Shown: piece after piece, positions 8,575 to 15,782 of the stretch | Layout of the letters: every line of letters begins with the position of its first letter | Position numbering within the stretch: the stretch's first letter is position 1 | Assembly: GCF_001654835.1 (NCBI RefSeq) | Contig: NZ_LXEP01000003.1 | Span: forward strand, 124,001 to 188,000 | Origin: Buttiauxella gaviniae ATCC 51604 | Lineage (GTDB): Bacteria > Pseudomonadota > Gammaproteobacteria > Enterobacterales > Enterobacteriaceae | DNA length: 64,000 nt | Direction: 5' to 3' | Translations under genes and position numbers: made by a program | The notes under the pieces: generated by a model | Database searches by the model: none | Told to the model about the DNA's origin: nothing | What the model saw: the letters and a program-made list of their open reading frames with translations, nothing else

Positions 8575-9456
8575 ATGGCACAATATCGTCTCAATGAAAG
8601 CTTACTTTTCGATGATGAGACATTTCAGCTCGGATCTTTAGCTTCGCCCCAATCACCTATAAAGCTCAGCGCTACGGCGTCGCGTTGCCTGAAGCTTTTT
8701 ATTGAACGGCAAGGAGAAACTGTTGATAAGGAAACCCTTATGCATGAATGCTGGGGTAAATATGGATCACTAGTGACCGAAGGCAGTATGTGGAAGAATA
8801 TTTCCCAGCTACGGCAAGCCTTCCAGAACCTGAATATTCCTTTCGACGTCATCGTGACTGTTCCGCGCCTGGGTTATACCTTTAGTTCGCAAATACAGGT
8901 CGAGTTGCTTGCTCCCTCAGTAAGGGTAACTGTAGATGAGCCACTCCCCGATTTAGCTGGGGTTTCGGAAGTAACGCCTTTAGACTCCCCCGTTAACGAT
9001 ACCCAGCCAGAGAGTATCCCCCAACAAACTTCGCTCCCGCATACTTCCGCAACAATCCCACGGCGCGGTATACCTAAAGTGGCGTTAGTGATTTGCACTA
9101 TATTGGTGTTACTCAACGCTATCGCAGCAGCAGGTTATTATCTCTACCAGAGCGACGCCAAAAAGCTCGGGTCTTTTGATACCCGTGAGCAATATCGGCC
9201 AATGGCGTCAGATGGAGACACGAAAGTCTTTCTACAGTCTCCACTCACTGAAGAATCAAGTTATGCAAAAGTCGCTCTTAAGCGTTTTTATGACGAGAAA
9301 CCGCAAACTCTGGCTGGCAAGAGTGTGAACTACCTTTATATCAACAAAGTTTCCAGCCATGTGGTCAGTAGCTACTTTCTTTGTGACCGGCCAATATCTG
9401 AAAACGATAATGGTTGCAGCGCGTATTTCAGCCTGAAAAGTGAGTCGACCAAATGA
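8575..9456 (+). CDS. MarT/ToxR-like transmembrane transcriptional regulator, copy 2
   Basis: 293 residues. N-terminal OmpR/CadC-type winged helix (residues about 1-105: LSATASRCLKLFIERQGETV, TEGSMWKNISQLRQAF, TVPRLGYTF), a proline-rich linker, a transmembrane segment (VALVICTILVLLNAIAAAGYYLY) and a periplasmic domain ending SYFLC-x12-NGC. It is a paralogue of the product of 1545-2315 over the DNA-binding domain and the periplasmic cysteine motif, but the linker is longer and different. Its stop overlaps the start of a FidL-like gene (ATGA). In Salmonella SPI-3 a marT-fidL pair lies beside and activates the autotransporter gene misL; here an autotransporter relic follows. Confidence 0.82.
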   Translation: MAQYRLNESLLFDDETFQLGSLASPQSPIKLSATASRCLKLFIERQGETVDKETLMHECWGKYGSLVTEGSMWKNISQLRQAFQNLNIPFDVIVTVPRLGYTFSSQIQVELLAPSVRVTVDEPLPDLAGVSEVTPLDSPVNDTQPESIPQQTSLPHTSATIPRRGIPKVALVICTILVLLNAIAAAGYYLYQSDAKKLGSFDTREQYRPMASDGDTKVFLQSPLTEESSYAKVALKRFYDEKPQTLAGKSVNYLYINKVSSHVVSSYFLCDRPISENDNGCSAYFSLKSESTK

Positions 9457-9947
9457 AAAGAATTCTTTCTGTCTTTATACTGGCGGTTTTACTGCTTTCT
9501 CCCTGGTTAGTCGCTCTAAAACTTGATAAGCGTAACGGTGTAGAACTTTATTGTCAGGTTCCTTATGTACTTAATTCAGACAAAGAAAACAGCATGCAGC
9601 TCAAGGGAACCATAAAAACACATTACTATCCTGATGGCAGCGGCATTGGCATTCTCAGTGGTAACATGCGCTACCTGGCGCAAGGCAGTTCCAAGCCCGT
9701 CAATTACACTATTCACCGGAATACCCGCTTTAGTTATCAGCTTGATCACTCTTACATTACGACCCATACCAAAAGCATGCATCCCGCCTACGGTGAGAAC
9801 ATTCCTGACGCAGTGGCCAACGAATACATATTCCCAAGTTTTAAAGACCATTTTAAAGATTACTACCAGATTCAAAGGACAAGTAATGGCGATATGATCG
9901 TTAGCGTTGCCAATATGCCGAGGTTGTATTGTCATACTGCTGGCTGA
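9453..9947 (+). CDS. FidL-like inner-membrane protein, copy 2
   Basis: 164 residues, overlapping the upstream regulator by 4 bp. One N-terminal membrane segment (ILSVFILAVLLLSPWLVAL) and a periplasmic domain with the same motifs as copy 1: VELYCQVPY, LKGTIKTHYYPDGSG, HPAYGENIP and NMPRLYCH. Two conserved cysteines. Inferred partner of the MarT-like protein, by analogy with ToxR/ToxS; no function is proved by the sequence. Confidence 0.75.
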   Translation: MKRILSVFILAVLLLSPWLVALKLDKRNGVELYCQVPYVLNSDKENSMQLKGTIKTHYYPDGSGIGILSGNMRYLAQGSSKPVNYTIHRNTRFSYQLDHSYITTHTKSMHPAYGENIPDAVANEYIFPSFKDHFKDYYQIQRTSNGDMIVSVANMPRLYCHTAG

Positions 9948-10080
9948 ACGTGGTGATGATAAGACGTGTTTCAAATTCACAATGTGAACTATAGAGATAC
10001 TCAGATAGAAAGGATGGTTTTTACTGAAGTGAGTGATGCCCATCCTGGGCATCGTTTATTTTAAATGGCGTTAAAAAGGA

Positions 10081-10519
10081 TCAGAACTGCCACCTGACGC
10101 CGCCAGTGTAGCCCCAGCCTTTCGCCCCGTTGCTGTTGATCTCTTTGCGGTAATCCACTTCGACATACAGTGACAAATCATTTTTCCAGGTGATTGTCCC
10201 GCCGCCACCTAGCTCGCCCATCTGCCCAAATTTACCGCTGGTGAAGGTCTGGCTGATATCCATGTTTTGAGAACCAATGGTGGTTTTCGCTTCTCCGCCC
10301 CAGCCGCGATAATAGTTGGCGCGAAGATAAGGCGTGTACTGACGCCCTTTATCATCAAGCCAGGTGCGATCGGCGCGCACGCCTAAGCGCCCAATGGTCT
10401 GGCTATAATCCTGATACTGCACAGTCGTCGCATCCTGGTCGGTGAAGTTATCCATATTAATGCGGGTGTACATCAACTGAGCCTGCGGCTCGAGCTTAAT
10501 GTCGTTGTCGAAGCGATAT
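10081..10519 (-). pseudogene. 3' remnant of an autotransporter gene (beta-barrel end), cut by an IS element
   Basis: The reverse strand encodes about 145 residues of a type V autotransporter translocator: YRFDNDIKLEPQAQLMYTRI, GRLGVRADRTW, YLRANYYRGWGG and the terminal strand GWGYTGGVRWQF ending in Phe, as expected for Bam-dependent barrels. The upstream part is missing: at 10520 the sequence becomes IS DNA, and the other side of the IS carries unrelated Tn7-like sequence. It lies directly after the second marT/fidL-like pair, the place occupied by misL in Salmonella SPI-3, so it may be what is left of a MisL/ShdA-like adhesin. Confidence 0.85.
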
Positions 10520-10535
10520 TGTAAGCACACCCGTT

Positions 10536-11420
10536 TTAGTTCCACGCACTTTTTGAGATTTCCGGTTTCTCAGCCATCAGCCGGTACTCTTCCGGTGTCA
10601 GGTTATTCAGGGATTCATGGGGCCGCTCACTGTTGTATTCGTTCAGCCAGCGTTCCGTTATTTCCCGTGCTTCGTTCAGCGTTCTGAACAGATAAAAATC
10701 CAGTATTTCGGTCCGGTATGTTCGGTTAAATCGTTCGATAAACGCGTTCTGCGTCGGCTTACCCGGCTTGATAAATTCCAGCATCACACCATACTCTTCA
10801 GCCCATTGCGCCAGAGTCAGTGAGATCAGTTCCGGCCCATTATCCATCCGCATCTTTAGCGGATATCCACGGTTTGCCACTATCCTGTCCAGCACACGGA
10901 CGACGCGCTGCGCCGGGATATTCAGGTCAATTTCGATAGCCAGAGCCTCGCGGTTAAAATCATCCACGACGTTGAAAGTCCGAAAACGTCGGCCACATGT
11001 CAGTGCGTCGTGCATAAAATCGATGGACCAGCTCTGGTTCAGCGCCTCCGGCGTGGCCAGCGGAGCCGGATTGCGTACCGGCAGACGTTGTTTGACCTTG
11101 CGACGAAAATTCAGTTTCAGCAGACAGTAAATACGGTGCACGCGTTTGTGGTTCCAGATGAGCCCTTGTCTACGAAGCACCTGAAAAAGCTTCTTAAATC
11201 CGTATCGCGGATAGCGTTCTGCCAGTTCAGTCAACGCCAGGAGCACCGGTTCATCACGCCGGGTATCGGGTTGATAAAAATACACCGTCCTGCTCAGCGA
11301 AACTGTCCTGCATACCTGGCGGATGCTCATGGAAAATTGTGCAGTCAGATAGCTGACAAGCTCCCGCTTTATCGCTGGTTTTAAAGCTTTTTTTCGATAA
11401 CGTCCTTCAGCGCCCGGCAT
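10536..11420 (-). CDS. IS3-family transposase OrfB
   Basis: 294 residues with the rve integrase core. The DDE residues are visible: SIDFMHD, MRMDNGPE and NAFIERFNRTYR (E followed by the usual R). An HTH_21-like region (YPRYGFKKLFQVLRRQGL...NHKRVHRIYCLL) precedes the core. It is read in the -1 frame relative to orfA and is normally made as an OrfAB fusion. The frame is intact. Confidence 0.93.
   Translation of the reverse strand: MPGAEGRYRKKALKPAIKRELVSYLTAQFSMSIRQVCRTVSLSRTVYFYQPDTRRDEPVLLALTELAERYPRYGFKKLFQVLRRQGLIWNHKRVHRIYCLLKLNFRRKVKQRLPVRNPAPLATPEALNQSWSIDFMHDALTCGRRFRTFNVVDDFNREALAIEIDLNIPAQRVVRVLDRIVANRGYPLKMRMDNGPELISLTLAQWAEEYGVMLEFIKPGKPTQNAFIERFNRTYRTEILDFYLFRTLNEAREITERWLNEYNSERPHESLNNLTPEEYRLMAEKPEISKSAWN
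11381..11400 (-). other. Programmed -1 frameshift site of the IS3 element
   Basis: On the reverse strand the end of orfA reads GAAAAAAAGCTTTAA. The A7 run (A AAA AAG type heptamer) just before the orfA stop is the typical slippery sequence that joins OrfA to OrfB in this family. Its activity is inferred. Confidence 0.6.
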
Positions 11421-11647
11421 TCCAGACTCAGATCGGCAAACATCTGTTTTAGACGACGATTGTCGTCCTCAAGATCTTTGATTTTTTTAATATCAGCGGG
11501 TTCCATCCCGCCATATTTCGCCTTCCAGTTGTAGTAGCTGGCTTCGGAAATAGCGGCCTCGCGACACACATCTTTGACGGTGCGCCCGGCTTCGACAGAC
11601 TTCAGAACGGCGATGATCTGGTGCTCGGTGAATCGGATCTTACGCAT
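11381..11647 (-). CDS. IS3-family transposase OrfA
   Basis: 88 residues from ATG at 11647, preceded by GGAGATCGCT. It is a helix-turn-helix protein (FTEHQIIAVLKSVEAGRTV, EAAISEASYYNWKAKYGG) with a C-terminal leucine-zipper-like segment (IKDLEDDNRRLKQMFADLSL). It ends EKKL just at the frameshift site and overlaps orfB by 40 bp. Confidence 0.93.
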   Translation of the reverse strand: MRKIRFTEHQIIAVLKSVEAGRTVKDVCREAAISEASYYNWKAKYGGMEPADIKKIKDLEDDNRRLKQMFADLSLECRALKDVIEKKL

Positions 11648-11726
11648 AGCGATCTCCACAGGTGACATAATCAGTATGTCGGAAGATCTGTAAAAGTGAA
11701 TGGCACGGATTACAGGGATACTTACA

Positions 11727-12015
11727 GAAAGTCAGGGTCTACAATAAGGTCGGAAGGTTTAACCTCTAAAAAATATGACCTATTATTACGGTCAGAAACA
11801 CGGAAATCAGGGGTGTAGGGTAATTTTTGTCCCTCATAAAGATAATAGAAACCTTCAGGCTGTGCCTCAAAAGTTTTGATTAGTGGGGAAAACTCCAGAT
11901 GAAAGCATGTATCGAACTCGAGTGATGATTCAACTATAAAGACACTATTCATCTTTGCACTGGCAAATTTGAAGAGGTTTTTTACTCGTGAGTGTTTAAG
12001 ATGCCGACGGTACAT
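11727..12015 (-). pseudogene. tnsA: TnsA-like endonuclease of a Tn7-like transposon, N-terminal fragment
   Basis: About 96 residues of the N-terminal catalytic domain of TnsA (usually more than 200 residues in total). The fragment begins MYRRHLKHSRVKNLFKFAS, has SSLEFDTCFHLEFSP (acidic metal ligand), YTPDFRV (D) and YFLEVKPSD (E-x-K), the PD-(D/E)xK nuclease pattern. The frame is cut at the IS3 end, whose first bases supply a stop codon. A ribosome site (GGGGGTACT) precedes the ATG. TnsA cuts the 5' ends of the transposon together with TnsB. The remaining tns genes are absent from the window. Confidence 0.85.
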
Positions 12016-12124
12016 AGTACCCCCAACGAGTTGTTGCTTTACTACAAATTTAGGTCATGTATACCTCTACTACAATGTATGTCAGCTTATGGGTCCAGTT
12101 TGTCAACTTATGGGTAAAACGACA
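12016..12124 (-). mobile_element. Terminal end of a Tn7-like transposon with TnsB-type repeats
   Basis: Read on the reverse strand from 12124, the sequence starts TGTCGTTTTACCCATAAG and contains two direct repeats, ACCCATAAGTTGACA and ACCCATAAGCTGACA (plus-strand positions 12101-12115 and 12080-12094), 21 bp apart. Tn7-like elements begin with TGT and carry repeated TnsB sites; CCCATAA-type repeats are known at ends of the Vibrio-type Tn7-like elements. This lies directly upstream of tnsA, as at a Tn7 right end. The exact outer boundary (ACA at 12122-12124) is my inference because the other end is lost. Confidence 0.7.
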
Positions 12125-12251
12125 TTCCACTCCAGATCAATTTTCACATTGACAGTAACTTACTTACTGCGCGCATCTTGTCGGTGCCAGCGCCCTTCAT
12201 CCAGGGTACAATTCCCGCTGTTTTTTAACCGAGCAACATCAAGGAGAGTGC

Positions 12252-12995
12252 ATGTCTATCACGGCGGGTTCTGTGTACCGTGACACGGGGAATTTTCTAC
12301 GCAATCAGTTTGTTACTGTTTTACTGATTGCTTTACTTTGTGCCTTTATTTCGGTTGTGATCGGTCACGCCTTTTCACCCAGCGACGAGCAAATGTCTAT
12401 CCTTAGTGAGGGAGATAATTTATCGAATAGCATGGGGCTGTTTGATCTTGTGCAAAACATGACACCTGAGCAGCAGCAAATGTTACTTAAAGCCTCTGCG
12501 GCATCAACATTTGCGGGTCTGATTGGCAATGCAATCCTTGCGGGTAGTGTGCTGGTTTTAATTCAGATGGTGAGTGCCGGGCAACGCGTAAGCGCACTGC
12601 GTGCGATTGGTACATCTGCGCCTGTATTGCCTAAAATCTTTATTTTGATGTTCCTGACAACCTTCCTGGTGCAAATCGGCATCATGCTGATTGTGGTACC
12701 AGGCGTGCTGTTAGCGATTCTGCTTTCATTCGCGCCAGTTATGGTAGTGCAGGATAAAATAGGGATTTTCCAGTCGATGCGCGGCAGTATGCGTCTTGCC
12801 TGGGGAAATATGCGCCTTGTTGCACCTGCGGTGATTAGCTGGTTACTGGCAAAAACTGCACTCCTGATGCTCGCATCTTCATTTGCAGCACTGTCACCTG
12901 CGGTTGGCGGGGTGGTAGCAAATACGATAAGCAACCTGATTTCTGCGGTGTTGCTCATCTATGTATTCCGTTTGTATATGCTGGTACGCCAATAA
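12252..12995 (+). CDS. yciC: UPF0259 inner-membrane protein YciC
   Basis: 247 residues, multi-spanning membrane protein matching E. coli YciC over its length. Hydrophobic segments are visible near [66 protein letters not shown] and [16 protein letters not shown]. Preceded by AAGGAGAGTGC. It is followed by ispZ as in E. coli, with a hairpin between. Function is not established. Confidence 0.93.
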   Translation: MSITAGSVYRDTGNFLRNQFVTVLLIALLCAFISVVIGHAFSPSDEQMSILSEGDNLSNSMGLFDLVQNMTPEQQQMLLKASAASTFAGLIGNAILAGSVLVLIQMVSAGQRVSALRAIGTSAPVLPKIFILMFLTTFLVQIGIMLIVVPGVLLAILLSFAPVMVVQDKIGIFQSMRGSMRLAWGNMRLVAPAVISWLLAKTALLMLASSFAALSPAVGGVVANTISNLISAVLLIYVFRLYMLVRQ

Positions 12996-13004
12996 CACTC
13001 ACTT

Positions 13005-13043
13005 ACTCCTGAACCTCTAACTGAAGGTTCAGGAGTCATTTTA
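13005..13043 (+). terminator. Hairpin between yciC and ispZ
   Basis: ACTCCTGAACCT pairs with AGGTTCAGGAGT across an 8-base loop and is followed by CATTTTA. It could be a terminator or an attenuator between yciC and ispZ. Confidence 0.65.
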
Positions 13044-13054
13044 CGGAACAGATT

Positions 13055-13591
13055 ATGAAGCAGTTTCTCGACTTCCTGCCCCTGATTGTTTTCTTTGCAT
13101 TCTATAAAATGTACGACATTTATGTGGCCTCTGGTGCGCTGATCGTCGCCACCGGTTTTGCACTGATCTATAGCTGGTATAAATTCCGCAAGATAGAAAA
13201 AATGGCGCTGATCACCTTCCTGATGGTGGCCGTTTTCGGCGGCCTGACGCTGTTCTTCCATAATGATGAATTTATCAAATGGAAAGTCACCGTGATCTAC
13301 GGCCTGTTTGCTGCCGCACTACTGATTAGCCAGTTGGTGATGGGAAAACCGTTGATTCAACGTATGTTGGGCAAAGAGATCTCTTTACCACAAGGCGTAT
13401 GGTCACGCTTGAACGTCGCATGGGCGTTGTTTTTCATCGTCTGCGGCGCACTGAATATTTACGTTGCGTTCTGGCTACCACAAAGCGTGTGGGTCAACTT
13501 TAAAGTGTTCGGCCTGACTGCTGCAACGCTGGTGTTTACGCTGTTGAGCGGTGTTTATATCTATAAACACATGCCTCAAGAAGAGAAATGA
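13055..13591 (+). CDS. ispZ: Inner-membrane septation protein IspZ (YciB)
   Basis: 178 residues with about five membrane segments ([30 protein letters not shown] and others), matching E. coli YciB/IspZ, an inner-membrane protein involved in septation and cell-envelope synthesis. The C-terminus HMPQEEK lies inside the phage attachment core; after integration the stop codon is TGA from phage DNA, while the displaced native sequence at 26240 reads AAATAA. The encoded protein is therefore unchanged. Its native terminator is now about 12.6 kb away at 26281. Confidence 0.95.
   Translation: MKQFLDFLPLIVFFAFYKMYDIYVASGALIVATGFALIYSWYKFRKIEKMALITFLMVAVFGGLTLFFHNDEFIKWKVTVIYGLFAAALLISQLVMGKPLIQRMLGKEISLPQGVWSRLNVAWALFFIVCGALNIYVAFWLPQSVWVNFKVFGLTAATLVFTLLSGVYIYKHMPQEEK
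13569..13589 (+). repeat. attL core of the ispZ prophage
   Basis: 21-bp core shared exactly with 26220-26240. It covers the last codons of ispZ (HMPQEEK). The next base differs (G here, A at attR), giving TGA instead of TAA as the ispZ stop. Confidence 0.92.
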
Positions 13592-13655
13592 TTCACCATG
13601 TATTTTTATCATTAAATTCATATAGATAGATAAAAGCATAAAGACAAAATCAACT

Positions 13656-13701
13656 AAAAGACACGCTATCGTGTACACATTGCAGATAGTGTGTCTTTTT
13701 T
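13656..13701. terminator. Hairpin with T-run after ispZ in phage DNA
   Basis: AAAGACACGCTATC pairs (with G-T pairs) with GATAGTGTGTCTTT, followed by TTTTT on the plus strand and preceded by AAAA for the reverse strand. Likely a bidirectional terminator serving ispZ and the phage late genes. Confidence 0.75.
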
Positions 13702-13710
13702 AAGCAGAGC

Positions 13711-13752
13711 ATTAGCGCAAGACATGGCTAGTCATGTAGCGCTAATTTTTTG
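13711..13752. terminator. Second hairpin downstream of the tail spike
   Basis: ATTAGCGC pairs with GCGCTAAT, with an inner ACATG/CATGT pair, followed by TTTTTTG on the plus strand. Probably a terminator. Confidence 0.6.
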
Positions 13753-13800
13753 CCCCTTATATGCCCCATCACATAACCGGCACATCGTCGAACTCACCAC
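13751..13800 (-). repeat. 50-bp sequence shared with the second phage relic (copy 1)
   Basis: About 46 of 50 bases match 48240-48289; the 40 bases from ATGCCCCATCACAT onward differ at one position. It lies just downstream of the tail spike gene. On the reverse strand it could encode a short C-terminus (GEFDDVPVM then stop), so it may be the relic of a gene end. Confidence 0.8.
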
Positions 13801-13822
13801 TCCACATAATGCTTCTGATAAA

Positions 13823-15721
13823 CTATATAAACCTAACCATTCCCTCTAGTATGTAGTCATTATTTAACAACCAAGAAGTGTCCCCCGCTCCCGCTGGGTC
13901 ATTAATATATAAGACTGTCAGATCTCCGACCTTCGCATATGTTACTTTCTGTCCTGATATGTCTTGCACCCAACCATTCATAAGAATTGCTGTGCTGCTA
14001 AAGGATATTAATGGGTCTGATTTTTTATGCCACTTTAGTGCTACGAGTATTAAATTGGCTTCGCTATAAAATATGTCAGTGGATATATTAAGAGCGTTGG
14101 GGCCGGGAGCAAACACTGATCCAGTAACACCAATCGCTTTTCCGGTAACGACAGGTATCTGGCCAGACAACATTACAGGATGTGATATTAGATTTAAAGA
14201 GTCCTCCTTGACTAATACATGGTCGCTAGTCAACGTATCGCGCAAAAGCTGAACGTATGAATTTTCGTCATAAACAATCCCAGTATCTGCACTAGCTGTC
14301 GTTTTGTATTCTGTCAAATGGCTAGCAAGCCTAACATCTGCAATGCTTGATCCGAATTGGATGGACGACCGTTTTGCAGGGGAGTAGTTATACTGAGCAG
14401 CTTGCCATATTTCACTGCGCCCCTTTAGATTATTGAAGTGACCCTGTTTTTCCACTCCGTACGCCCATGAAGGCTTACCTATGAATAAATCAAAATGATC
14501 TGTTGTTGTAAACTCAAAAAGATTATCTGTTACTAGTTCTGCATACCACCCAGTATTTTGATACCCATAAGTTATGATTTTAGCCTGCACACCTTTTGTT
14601 ACCCCTTCATAAGTACACTCAGTGTGCGATATGTTCTGACAATTTGGCACCGCCCCAGCATCAGTTGGTATTATGTCGTCGTCAATTAGTTCGCCGTACT
14701 TACGCCCGGCAACAGTAACTTTTTCGAATCGAACCTGATTGCATTGATGGCGCATCTGGTATGCGCTTACCTCTTCGAAACCAGATTTCACCCCCCTAAT
14801 AAGTATATTCTTAAAGAACGGATAAAAAGACAGTCTTGCATCCCATGCAATCCCACAATCCTTAAATGTCAGGTCTTCCATTCCGCAACGTTCAGTAAAA
14901 CAATTTAAATGGAATACTTTTGATACCCCTGAAAACATAATTCCCTTTATTAAAACACCGCGTAATGGTGCCTGCCCGATGGCAACCGCATCATCCAGTC
15001 CGTGATTAGTTACAATATTACCATCGCTGTCTTTATAAGCTGATTCAAAAATCCAATCTGGTGATGAAGACGTAATAGTGGCCCAGTTACCGATCAGGCG
15101 GGTATCAGTAGTAAGTAATATTTTTCCCTCAATCTTGTAATGCCCATCTACTATTATATTTGAACTAGTACCCCAGCCAAGCGCGGAACGGTTTGCTATT
15201 GCTGCATTAATTGCTGCGGTTGCATCCTGCCCCGGTGTGGCCCCCCACCCGCGTATATCACCCGTATCTCTCCATCTAGCCATCTGCAGTTCAGGATATT
15301 TAGTGGCTCCATCTGGATCTGAAATTTGTTTACGAAGCACATCACTTACATCTACCAGCTGCCATTTTCCATCACCAGTACCGCCAGCGGTTCCCGGCGT
15401 CGAACCAGCCGGTATTACTTTTGGCAGTGTTGCTAAATTATCCCAGCGATACCATGCGTCATCTGTGGTGTCCTGAACAATATCACCTGGGTTAGCTACG
15501 GTTGCGCCGCCCTGGAAAGTTCCGACAGGATTCAAGCCGAGATTGTAGATCTGCTGTAGCACAAGTTGCTTCAAGCCTTCAATAGTGTAGTGTTTGCCAC
15601 CAAAGCGATCGATATATTGCTGTGCCAATGACGTTACGAATTCATCAATTTTCCCTGCGTTGAATTTCAGGTCTTGTGGCTTTTCGCTTGGAACTGGAAG
15701 TTGCGTAGGTGTGGTAGTCAT
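13823..15721 (-). CDS. Phage tail spike protein (beta-helix type, polysaccharide-binding)
   Basis: 632 residues. The N-terminus (residues 1-60) is helical and would attach to the tail. Next comes a head domain with GTFQGGATVANPGDIVQDTTDDAWYRWD...TGDGKWQLVD (about 65-125), the chitin-binding-like module of many spikes. The body has repeated short strands typical of a right-handed beta-helix (for example GVLIKGIMFSGVSKVFHLNCFTERCGMEDLTFKDCGIAW). The same modules occur in the spike at 50163. Spikes of this type bind or degrade O-antigen or capsule; the substrate cannot be read from the sequence. Complete, last gene of the tail operon. Confidence 0.85.
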   Translation of the reverse strand: MTTTPTQLPVPSEKPQDLKFNAGKIDEFVTSLAQQYIDRFGGKHYTIEGLKQLVLQQIYNLGLNPVGTFQGGATVANPGDIVQDTTDDAWYRWDNLATLPKVIPAGSTPGTAGGTGDGKWQLVDVSDVLRKQISDPDGATKYPELQMARWRDTGDIRGWGATPGQDATAAINAAIANRSALGWGTSSNIIVDGHYKIEGKILLTTDTRLIGNWATITSSSPDWIFESAYKDSDGNIVTNHGLDDAVAIGQAPLRGVLIKGIMFSGVSKVFHLNCFTERCGMEDLTFKDCGIAWDARLSFYPFFKNILIRGVKSGFEEVSAYQMRHQCNQVRFEKVTVAGRKYGELIDDDIIPTDAGAVPNCQNISHTECTYEGVTKGVQAKIITYGYQNTGWYAELVTDNLFEFTTTDHFDLFIGKPSWAYGVEKQGHFNNLKGRSEIWQAAQYNYSPAKRSSIQFGSSIADVRLASHLTEYKTTASADTGIVYDENSYVQLLRDTLTSDHVLVKEDSLNLISHPVMLSGQIPVVTGKAIGVTGSVFAPGPNALNISTDIFYSEANLILVALKWHKKSDPLISFSSTAILMNGWVQDISGQKVTYAKVGDLTVLYINDPAGAGDTSWLLNNDYILEGMVRFI

Positions 15722-15782
15722 AATTTTTCCATTAAAAAACCCAGCGCATTGGCCGGGTTCGGAGTTGGATTTAAGGGTTTAG

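Larger units (their letters stand above)
10520..11726 (-). mobile_element. IS3-family insertion sequence (IS407/IS1222-like), complete
   Basis: A 1207-bp element with imperfect terminal inverted repeats that begin TGTAAG at both ends (TGTAAGCACACCCG at 10520 and, on the reverse strand, TGTAAGTATCCCTG at 11726). It encodes overlapping orfA and orfB joined by a likely -1 frameshift. The bases flanking the two ends (..GATAT and GAAAG..) are not a duplication, so the element has taken part in a deletion or recombination after it inserted. The IS407-subgroup assignment rests on memory of OrfA sequences. Confidence 0.9.

Noticed and set aside
10081-12124. CRISPR-associated transposon cargo
   Set aside because: The Tn7-like end resembles those of CRISPR-associated elements, but no cas genes, array or tniQ remain, so only the end can be claimed.
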